This document shows, piece after piece, positions 12,455-22,526 of a DNA stretch of 64,000 bases; the first letter of the stretch is position 1; each line of letters begins with the position of its first letter. Origin of the DNA: Sipunculus nudus (Eukaryota > Annelida > Sipuncula > Golfingiida > Sipunculidae); contig CM049308.1 in assembly GCA_026874595.1 (NCBI GenBank), positions 50,846,624-50,910,623 of the forward strand. The letters run 5' to 3'. The notes under the pieces are model-generated. The model was not told where the DNA came from. It did not search any database and worked only from the letters and a program-made list of their open reading frames with translations. The position numbers and the translations under genes are program-made.

Positions 12455-13557
12455 ATAGAATACAGGTAACCGACAAGTGACTACATGTATCTGCCAAAAT
12501 CGGATAGTGAGGCATGGATTGAGTGGCAAGGGGAAATAGAGTGAGGTATGTTGCATATTAGCATGGATCTCTTCAGCCTAAATGTGTATGTAGGTTGTGC
12601 CACCTACCACAAATCCAGAAAGCTGTCCAAGTTGTATACACCTGCAAAATTTTAGGCAGAAAAGTCAAACCACTACATGTATATGAGCGATTTTTGCCCA
12701 TGGCAGACAAACAGACAAACACTGTGCAAAAATCTTTGCAGGTAACCCCTCCAGTTTTGTGTATGATAAAGACCTATGTGAGATCTAAACACATGCACAA
12801 TTTTTTTGACAGCGTTCGTTTCCAGAGAGCTCCTCGGAGACTAATGGACCGATTTTTCCCAAACTTAAACCTATTATCGGGTCACATGTGAACTGGTGCC
12901 TAACCAATTTGCATTGACCTCTGACCTTTTCTCTCTATCCAGTGTCCATTTGTGGGTCTGTTTCCACTCATAAACCCTCATATCTCGGGAACCGTTTGAC
13001 CGATCAGGAAATCAAATTGATACAAATGTAGCCCTTGGATTGCTTATAACATACACAAAAAATGGTGGCGCCACCTGTAACCATGTTTGCACAGTGTCCA
13101 TCTGTTCATCTGCCTTGGGTTAAAATCACTCATATCTCTGCAGTTAATTGACTAATTCACCTGAAATTCGTCATGTGTATACATCCAGGATAGCTTTCTT
13201 GATTTTATGACAGGTGGCGCCACCTACAATCAAGTTTACGCTGCAGACATCCAAGCTTATATCTCGGGAACCGTTTGACCGATCAGGAAATAAAATTTAT
13301 ACAAATGTAGCCCTTTGAAAGCTCTGTAACATACACAAAAAATGGTGGCGCCACCTGTAACAATGTTTGCACAGGGTCTGTCTGTTAGTCTGCCGTGGCC
13401 TAAAATCACTCATTTCTCTGTAGTGGTTCGACATAATTGCCTAAAATTTTGCAGGTTTATACATCGTGGACAGCTTTCTTGATTTTATGACAGGTGGCGC
13501 CTGTCAAAACTCTGTCAAAAACATAGTATCCGCAAAACTTCATTTTGGCGGATACAA
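12455..13557 (-). mobile_element. Helitron/HINE-like element, copy 1 (diverged)
   Basis: In minus-strand orientation this copy runs from the sub-terminal TTGTATCCGCC at 13557, through several GGTGGCGCCACC-type palindromes (about 13341, 13214, 13063 and 12591), to a decayed 3' hairpin near 12466-12484 and a degenerate CTAG-equivalent (TAG) at 12456-12458. The clean copies are at 14243-16074 and 24018-25199. It carries TGACCTCTGACCT at 12915-12927. There is no coding capacity, so it is non-autonomous. Assignment rests on end structure, not on any Rep/helicase gene. Confidence 0.5.
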
Positions 13558-14242
13558 AAATACAGGTGGCTCCACCAGTCTGCAGAAACTAATAAAAACA
13601 CTTAATGGTCAATATCCATGCAAAAAATCATGGTGATCTCTGCATTAGTTGTTCAGATACTTCAGTTTTTGTATCAAATTGTCCATTATTCTGAGGGATA
13701 CTTCGGAGTCCTATAGCTTGAAGGATATGGGTAACAGAGACCTAATTTCAAGTTTCCACAGGCACCTTTCATGGGCCTCCTTGCATGACAAGAATGAAGA
13801 TTCTAGGTCCAGTTGTTGCGATTTGTACCCTGTTGACAGATAACCACATCTTTAAAGGTCTCAAAAAAAAAAAAATTCGTAAAAATTTGAAAAAAAAATA
13901 GAGGTGGCACACCCAGTCTGCAGAAACTGATGGAACAGCTCATGATCAATATGTATGCCGAAAATCATGACAATCAGTGTTGTAGTTATTGAAATACTGC
14001 AGTTTTTGTATAAAATTTTCCATTATTCTGGGGGGGGGGGGGATTTTGGACCCATACAGCTTAAAGAATATGGGTAACAGAGACCTAATTTCAAGTTTCC
14101 ATGGAGACTTTTCATGGGTCTCCCTGTGAGTCAAGAATGAAGATTCTTGGTCCAGTTTTTATGATTTGTGCCCTGTTAACAGATGGTCATATCTTTAAAG
14201 GTCTCAAAAATACAGAAAAATTTCGTAAAAAAAAACGAACAA
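13558..14242. repeat. Two copies of a ~337-bp palindrome-bearing tandem unit (array R, left part)
   Basis: Units start near 13560 and 13900, each beginning ACAGGTGG..CCACCAGTCT or a degenerate version (GGTGGCACACCC in the second). They share an internal order: ATGATCAATATGTATGCC, GGATATGGGTAACAGAGACC, GATTCTAGGTCCAGT and AAAGGTCTCAAAAA. The same unit continues at 16075-19085 on the other side of the Helitron-like copy 2. This arrangement suggests that copy 2 interrupts one array, or that the composite was duplicated. Confidence 0.75.
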
Positions 14243-16074
14243 CTAGAATACGGGTAGTCGACAAGCGACTACTTGTATCCGCCTAAATCAGAGTGGAACG
14301 GGTGAAGTGTTGCATATTAGCATGGATGTCTGCAGCCAAATTGTGTATGTAGGTTGCGCTACCTACGAAAAAATCCAGAAAGCTCTATACACATGCAAAA
14401 CTTTGGCCCAATCGGTCAAACGGTTCCAAAGATATGAGCTTGGATATCTGCTGCATAAACTAGAATGCAGGTGGCGCCACCTGTCATAAAATCACGAGAG
14501 CTGTCGGGGATGTATAAACTTGCAAAATTTTAGGCAGATATGTCAAACCACTGCCGAGATATGAGTGATTTTATCCCATGGCAGACAAACAGATTGGAGC
14601 TGTGCAAACATGGCTGCAGGTGGCGCCACCAGTTTTGCATATGATAAAGAGCTATGTGAGATTTATACACATGCAAAATTTTGGCCCAATCGGTCAAACG
14701 GTTCCCTAGATATGAGCTTGGATGTCTGCAGCGTAAACTTGATTGTAGGTGGCGCCACCTGTCATAAAATCAGAAAAGCTATCCAGGATGAATAAGCATG
14801 CCGAATTTCAGGTGAATTAGTCAAACCACTGCAGAGATATGAGTGATTTTAACCCAAGGCAGACGAACAGATGGACACTGTGCAAACATGGTTGCAGGTG
14901 GTGCCACCATTTTCGGTGTATGTTATAAAGCTCTCCAAGGGCTACATTTGTGCAAAAAAATTTTCCTGATCGGTCAAACGGTTCCTGAGATATGAGCTTG
15001 GATGTCTGCAGCGTAAACGTGAAAGTAGGTGGCGCCACCTGTCATAAAAATCAGAAAAGCTATCCAGGATGTATACGCATGCCAAATTTCAGGTGAATTA
15101 GTCAAGTCACTGCAGAGATATGAGTGATTTTAACCCAAGGCAGACAAACAGATGGACACTGTGCAAACATGGTTGCAGGTAGCGCCACCATTTTTGGTGT
15201 ATGTTATAAAGCTCTCCAAGGGCTACATTTGTGCAAAAGAATTTTCCTGATCGGTCAAACGGTTCCCGAGATATGAGCTTGGATGTCTGCAGCGTAAACG
15301 TGAATGTAGGTGGTGCCACCTGTCATAAAATCAGAAAAGCTATCCAGGATGTATACGCATGCCCAATTTCAGGTGAATTAGTCAAGTCACTGCAGAGATA
15401 TGAGTGATTTTAACCCAAGGCAGACGAACAGATGGACACTGTGCAAACATGGTTGCAGGTGGCGCCACCATTTTTGGTGTATGTTATAAAGCTCTCCAAG
15501 GGCTAAATTTGTGCAAAAGAATTTTCCTGATCGGTCAAACGGTTCCCGAGATATGAGCTTGGATGTCTGCAGCGTAAACGTGAATGTAGGTTGCGCCACC
15601 TGTCATAAAATCAGAAAAGCTATCCAGGATGTTTACGCATGCCCAATTTCAGGTGAATTAGTCAAGTCACTGCAGAGATATGAGTGATTTTAACCCAAGG
15701 CAGACGAACAGATGGACACTGTGCAAACATGGTTGCAGGTGGCGCCACCATTTTTGGTGTATGTTATAAAGCTCTCCAAGGGCTACATTTGTGCAAAAAC
15801 ATTTTCCTGATCGGTCAAACGGTTCCCGAGATATGTGGGTTTATGTGTGGAAACAGACGCACAAACGGACGCAGAGCGCAAAGGAAAGGTCAGAGGTAAA
15901 AAAAAATCGGGGCGCAGCAGTTCACATGTGACCCGAACATAATCCCGGGTTTCGGAAAATTCCGCCCAGTGGTTACGGAGGAGTTCTCCGGACACCTACG
16001 TGGCCGCGGCGGCGGCGGCGGCGGCGTGCAGCTGAAAACATAGTATCCGCAAAACTCTGTTTTGGCGGATACAA
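14243..16074 (-). mobile_element. Helitron/HINE-like element, copy 2, with internal 280-bp tandem units
   Basis: Read on the minus strand, it starts with sub-terminal TTGTATCCGCC (16074), followed by an inverted copy forming a hairpin, and a (CCG)n run near 16001-16025. Several internal units of about 280 bp follow; GGTGGCGCCACC-type palindromes lie at about 15736, 15456, 15176 and 14895, with a second palindrome in each unit at about 15587, 15307, 15028 and 14748. It ends with GGCGGATACAA, a 7-bp stem hairpin (14254-14260 with 14266-14272), and CTAG at 14243-14246 followed by T. A terminal hairpin seven bases before CTAG with a T flank is the Helitron 3'-end signature. The short frames here (for example 14565-14795 and 15107-15319) are repeats read through, not genes. 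Confidence 0.6.
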
Positions 16075-19000
16075 ATACAGGTGGTGCCACCAGTCTGCAG
16101 AAACTTATGAAACACTCCATGATCAATATCCATGCAAACAATTATGGTTATCTCTGCATTAGTTGTTCAGATACTTTAGCTTTTGTATCAAATTTTCCAT
16201 TATTCTGAGCTGTACTTTGGAGTGCCATAGCTCAAAGGATATGGGTAACAGAGACCAAATTTCAGGTTTCCATGGAGACTTATCATGGGTCTCCCTGTGT
16301 GTCAAGAACGAAGATTCTAGGCCCAGTCGTTACGATTTGTACCCTGTTGACAGATAACTACATCCTTAAAGGTCTCAAAAACGGAGAAAACAATTCGTAA
16401 ACATTGAAAAATACAGGTGGCGCCACCAGTCTACACAAACTGATGAAACATCTCATGATCAATATGTATGTTGAAAATCATGACCATCAGTGATGTAGTT
16501 AATGAGATATTGAAGTTTTTGTATGAAATTTTTGACTATTCTGGGGGGTAATTTTGGGCCCCATAGCTCCAAGGATATGGGTAACAGAGACCTAATTTCT
16601 GGTTTCCATGGAGATTTTGCATAGGTCTCTCAGTCTGTCGAAAATGAAGATTCTAGGTCCAGTCGTTACGATTTGTGCCACGCTAACAGATGACAGCATC
16701 CTCAAAGGTCTCAAAAATAGAGGAAAAAATCGTAAAAAATCAAACAGTACAGGTGGCGCCACCAGTCTGCAGGAACTGATCGAACATCTCATGATCAATA
16801 TGTATGCCAAAAATGAAGACCATCAGAGATGTAGTTATTGAGATATTGAAGTTTTTGTATGAAATTTTTTACTATTCTGGGGGGTACTTTGGGGCCAGAT
16901 AGCTCAAAGGATATGGGTAACAGAGACCAAATTTCAGGTTTCCATGGAGACTTATCATGGGTCTCCCTGTGTGTCAAGAACGAAGATTCTAGGTCCAGTC
17001 GTTACGATTTGTACCCTGTTGACAGATAACTACATCCTTAAAGGTCTCAAAAATGGAGAAAACAATTCGTGAACATTGAAAAATACAGGTGGCGCCACCA
17101 GTCTGCACAAACTGATGAAACATCTCATGATCAATATGTATGTCGAAAATCATGACCATCAGTGATGTAGTTAATGAGATATTGAAGTTTTTGTATGAAA
17201 TTTTTGACTATTCTGGGGGGTAATTTTGGGCCCCATAGCTCGAAGGATATGGGTAACAGAGACCTAATTTCTGGTTTCCATGGAGACTTTTCATAGGTCT
17301 CTCAGTGTGTCGAAAATGAAGATTCTAGGTCCAGTCGTTACGATTTGTGCCACGCTAACAGATGACAGCATCCTCAAAGGTCTCAAAAATAGAGGAAAAA
17401 ATCGTAAAAAATCAAACAGTACAGGTGGCGCCACCAGTCTGCAGGAACTGATCAAACATCTCATGATCAATATGTATGCCAAAAATGAAGACCATCAGTG
17501 ATGTAGTAATTGAGATATTGAAGTTTATGTATGAAATTTTTTACTATTCTGGGGGGTACTTTGGGGCCCGATAGCTCAAAGGATATGGGTAACAGAGACC
17601 TAATTTCTGGTTTCCTAAGAGATTTTCCATGGACCTCTCAGTGTGTCAAGAATTAAGATTCTAAGTCCAGTCTTTATGATTTGTGCCTTGTTAACAGATG
17701 TTCACATTTTTAAAGGTCTCAAAAATAGAGAAAAAAATTCGTAAAAATTCGAAAAATACAGGTGGCGCCACCAGTCTGCAGGAAATGATGTAACATCTCA
17801 TGATCAATATGTATGCCAAAAATCATGACCATCAGTCATGTAGTTAATGAGATATTGAAGTTTTTGTATGAAATTTTTGACTTTTCTGGGGGGTACTTTG
17901 GGGCCACATAGCTTGAAGGATATGGGTAACAGAGACCAAATTTCAGGTTTCCAAGGAGACTTATCATGGGTCTCCCTGTGTGTCAAGAACGAAGATTCTA
18001 GGTCCAGTCGTTACGATTTGTACCCTGTTGACAGATAACTACATCCTTAAAGGTCTCAAAAATGGAGAAAACAATTCGTGAACATTGAAAAATACAGGTG
18101 GCGCCACCAGTCTGCACAAACTGATGAAACATCTCATGATCAATATGTATGTCGAAAATCATGACCATCAGTGATGTAGTTAATGAGATATTGAAGTTTT
18201 TGTATGAAATTTTTGACTATTCTGGGGGGGTAATTTTGGGCCCCATAGCTCGAAGGATATGGGTAACAGAGACCTAATTTCTGGTTTCCATGGAGACTTT
18301 TCATAGGTCTCTCAGTGTGTTGAAAATGAAGATTCTAGGTCCAGTCGTTACGATTTGTGCCACGCTAACAGATGACAGCATCCTCAAAGGTCTCAAAAAT
18401 AGAGGAAAAAATCGTAAAAAATCAAACAGTACAGGTGGCGCCACCAGTCTGCAGGAACTGATCAAACATCTCATGATCAATATGTATGCCAAAAATGAAG
18501 ACCATCAGTGATGTAGTTATTGAGATATTGAAGTTTTTGTATAAAATTTTTTACTATTCTGGGGGGTACTTTGGGGCCCGATAGCTCAAAGGATATGGGT
18601 AACAGAGACCTAATTTCTGGTTTCCAAGGAGATTTTTCATGGACCTCTCAGTGTGTCAAGAATTAAGATTCTAAGTCCAGTCTTTATGATTTGTGCCTTG
18701 TTAACAGATGTTCACATTTTTAAAGGTCTCAAAAATAGAGAAAAAAATTCGTAAAAAATCGAAAAATACAGGTGGCGCCACCAGTCTGCAGGAAGTGATG
18801 TAACATCTCATGATCAATATGTATGCCAAAAATCATGACCATCAGTCAAGTAGTTAATGAGATATTGAAGTTTTTGTATGAAATTTTTGACTTTTCTGGG
18901 GGGTACTTTGGGGCCCCATAGCTCGAAGGATATGGGTAACAGAGACCTAATTTCTGGTTTCCAAGGAGATTTTTTATGGACCTCTCAGAATCCCAAGTTA

Positions 19001-19085
19001 CAAGGTTCTAGGTCCAGCGGTTACGATTTGTGCCTGGTTAACGGACGGACAGACGGACAGACGGACAGACGGACAGACGGACGAC
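16075..19085. repeat. Nine-copy ~336-bp tandem array with 1010-bp higher-order structure (array R, right part)
   Basis: The marker ACAGGTGGCGCCACCAGTCT (or close variant) occurs near 16078, 16414, 16751, 17087, 17423, 17760, 18097, 18433 and 18770, a steady 336-337 bp period. Unit junctions come in three types, marked by the sequence just before the palindrome (GAACATTGAAAAAT, AATCAAACAGT and CGAAAAAT). The order repeats as a three-unit block: 17087-18096 and 18097-onward are near-identical 1010-bp higher-order repeats. The array is non-coding; conserved-looking short frames simply follow the unit. Confidence 0.85.
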
Positions 19086-19137
19086 GGACAAAGAGTGATC
19101 GCTATAGCTCAGATGACTTTCAGTCAGCTGAGCTAAA
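19040..19137. repeat. ACGGACAG tandem tract plus terminal hairpin and A-run
   Basis: The R array ends in tandem ACGGACAG units (about 19040-19085), then AAAGAGTGATCGCTATAGCTC and a hairpin at 19106-19134 (AGCTCAGATGACT with AGTCAGCTGAGCT), then AAAAA. This tail is characteristic of dispersed repeats common in mollusc genomes, from general knowledge and not checked here. It probably marks the true right edge of the composite element. Confidence 0.6.
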
Positions 19138-20184
19138 AACGGACAAATCTTAACAGAAACTATGGTAAAACCAATGTTAAAGTTTAAATATAACAATGGT
19201 AAAGTTAAATGCTTGTTATTATTGATTATTATTATTGTTATTATTATCTTGTCGCTTTTCCATTATCCTTAAATGACTTGTGATGGCACAATGGCTATAT
19301 AGGCTGTTCCATCCGTCCGAGCAAGATCACTAGTACAATATTCATTTTTTTATGAAAATAGTAATTTGTAGACAATGAGTAGCACCCAGCTTGTACTATA
19401 TATATTTAATGCAACCATGAAATAAAGAATAAAGAAAAGTCTATTCTTATATTTTTTTAAAAATCTGACTGATTATGTCATTAAATGCAGGGTATGTAAG
19501 ATACAGCAGCGGAATGTACATCTTTGATTAGAGCCCATGTTTATTTTTTCATTTTTATACCAAATAACTCCTGACAAAAACTAAAGCATTTTATACCTGC
19601 TTAACTAATGCTCGTTTCCCTTAAATCGTGATCAAGAACAATTTTGATTTATTGCGCAAGCTAACAAAATAACATGTGCCTTATACAATAAACAAATGCC
19701 TTGAATGTAATTAAAGGTTTTTGCCTTCCTCTTTGGTTACTGTAATTTTAATACAGGCCATAAAAAGAATAACAAAATTGTTGGGGTTATAATATGGGGA
19801 TCGGTATGGAGGAAGTCAACATTCAGGTTGTTTTAACATCACATACACATTACCTTTTAAGTACATTGAACTTTTCTGAAACGACACATGTTCAAGTAAT
19901 TTTCAAGGAACTAGGTCTCAAAGAATCTGAACTAAGTTCGTGTTTCTTACTGCTCGTCCAACTTACTACTTACTAATGATCTCTCCGACGTACACCCTTA
20001 ATAATAAATTGTTAAAAAGTAGGAATAATAAAATCATTATTTGTATGTTCATTTTGGCAAATGTTAAAATTAAATATTAAAACGTGTCTTGTAAAACAAT
20101 ATTTTATTTAAAATGATATTGCAAGAAAATACAATTGTGTATGAATGCATCACATCTCTCTCTCTATCTGTCTCTCTCCTTCTC

Positions 20185-20226
<42 letters not shown>

Positions 20227-20228
20227 AT

Positions 20229-20287
<59 letters not shown>

Positions 20288-20497
20288 TATTATACAAATA
20301 GACGGATCAAATTTTCTCAGACATTTTTTACTAATACGTAGTTTCGTGCAACGTGCAGCGCTCATCACTGTCTGATTGATTAAACAGTCTGATGTCATAC
20401 CATAAAGCACTCTAGCAGTTGCTTATTGCAATAAACCATTAGATTAATTTATATATATATATATATATATATAAATATTTATATATATATGTATGTG

Positions 20498-20572
<75 letters not shown>

Positions 20573-22526
20573 TAAGTATAATGATAAGTGGTATAGCCGT
20601 GTTAGTCTGTAGTGGAAGTGTAGGTTTGGAGTAAGAGTGACGCCTTTTAGATAGACTAATATCAATTAACTTGTTACTATCTAAAAGGCGTCTCTCTTAC
20701 ACATTTATATATGTGTGTGTGTGTCTGCCATTCATTTTTACCTCAATGTATGGATAAAATTTTACCTAATGTATAGGAAATTAAGTGTCTAGGAAACTAC
20801 ACGGGTGGGAGCTACCTTATGGGATAGCTTAAATGACTAGAGATTACCACTGCATTTAGAAAAAAATTAACACTTATCCCCTGAAGAAAACTCTCAACGT
20901 ACATAAACATTTGCAACAGTATGTAAATTATCTCACGCCATTTGTTCATTAGTTTGGCTGAATACAACATTTTGTTTGGCAAAACCATCGCTGTACACGG
21001 ACTTACAATTACCAATTCACCTGTTTCATTCATTGTTATGGTTCTGTGTGTGAGTAAACACAGTCCACGTGTGTCTGTGTACCATAAAAAGACTTTAGAC
21101 CATAACTAAAGGTCGTCTGATCTTGCGCGTGCACAACTCCCAAACAAGGAGAAATGATACGGAAGATAAAAAAAAAGATACACTATTGGGATGCTTGAGA
21201 AAATCTTGATTTGTAAAGTAGCGCGGTTTGGCCGCCAAGTGGCATGCGCGCTATGTTTACATTTGTACCACTGATCTCGCAAACCTAACATCACTTCTGT
21301 ACAGGAGTACTCAAATGGTTTACAATGAAGTATTCGAAGATATCATCATATTTTAAGGAGGAAAAATCAAGCTATGTGTATTAAGCATTTGATACTATAT
21401 GTGTTTATCAAATATACTTGGTATGTAATTAGGTACATTTAATATAACCAAAATATAATGTTAAACAATCCCAAACTAGTCAGAGAACTAAGTTTGTGTG
21501 TTTAGTATGTAAATTCATTTAAAAAAGAACCTTTCCTATTCTCTTGTCCCACCTTATTTTGTTGATGTTTCGGTCAAAGTTTATTAATTTAACATTTTAA
21601 ATACTGTTTTAATACAAGCTGAAAGACTTGTCATAACTGAATAAAAAAATTGGCACCATGTTTTTAAGGCTTTATAAAAAGGTGAAGAACAAAAATGCAT
21701 GGGGCGTCACATTTTTACAAACAAAATTTACCCAGGACGAATTTGCTACATATGCCCCTACACTATATATAAATATACCCATAGCGACCAAACGGAAGTC
21801 TGCTTTTCTTCGGTGACACTTTCCGTTCAATTCAGTCAAGTAACGTGAGGAAATGAATGATTTTCTGACTTTTTAGTGTTTAAACCTAAAAGTTAGAGTG
21901 GCCTATTTCCGGGTCAGGTCAGGTCGGCCGATTGTGTGGCTTAAGAGTGAGCAGGCATTAAAAATTGCAGGGCAGCAGAAAATTTCAGGTAAAAATATTT
22001 GACGGTGCAAACAATATTTATAGCAGGTAGGTGATAGGAGAAATTCGATAAATAAAAAAATAGTAGGGTTGGCCCTTTTTGTTTATGTTGGAGGGGACTG
22101 AAAGTTGTATATGTGTTTCAGGGGAAAGGATTGACAGGTGGCGATATCTAATGACCAGTTTTAGCAGCTGTAATATGTTCCGTTAAAATGACATACACTA
22201 TCCCCTGTTTTCCCAGAACAAAATAAAAGTGCAGGAGTTGAGCTTGAGTTTGATGTGTCATATGATGCCAAACACTAGACAGAATAAAACTTTTCAAGTG
22301 CCACCAACACGTGCACCTTCTATGGACATACATAGGGCCTGGAAATACGTCCTTCCAGCTGCAACACTCCTTGTTGCATTAACGTTATCTCCATATTTCG
22401 TTAAACTATATGAGCGCTATTATAAATGTTACAATCAGTTGGTTACACAAACATTTTGTGATCAACGGTAAGATTTATGAGAAGTTAAAATATCAATACA
22501 GACACTCTGACTCTTTTTATAAAATC
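19138..22526. other. Intergenic with microsatellites, no gene recognised
   Basis: Spacer between the repeat block and the 3' end of MCT copy A. It holds a (CT)n run at about 20155-20224, (AT)n runs at about 20231-20277 and 20447-20571, and the hairpin at 20631-20700. No frame carries a recognisable domain. The 80-codon frame at 22229-22471 has a hydrophobic stretch but no splice or homology support. Confidence 0.4.
20631..20700. repeat. 24-bp inverted repeat (long hairpin)
   Basis: Arms 20631-20654 and 20677-20700 are reverse complements with one mismatch around a 22-base loop. The core is GACGCCTTTTAGATAG paired with CTATCTAAAAGGCGTC. The preceding GGTATAGCCGTGTTAGTCTG looks like the conserved edge of a dispersed repeat family, which I cannot name. 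It lies directly beside a long (AT)n tract. Confidence 0.7.

Noticed and set aside
14307..15899. Series of similar open frames (60-76 codons) with recurring peptides on both strands
   Set aside because: They follow the 280-bp tandem units, lack splice or start context, and appear equally on both strands. They are repeats read through, not a protein family.
16163..18511. Repeated short frames of 60-77 codons
   Set aside because: Same explanation: 336-bp tandem units. The amino-acid similarity is inherited from DNA identity.
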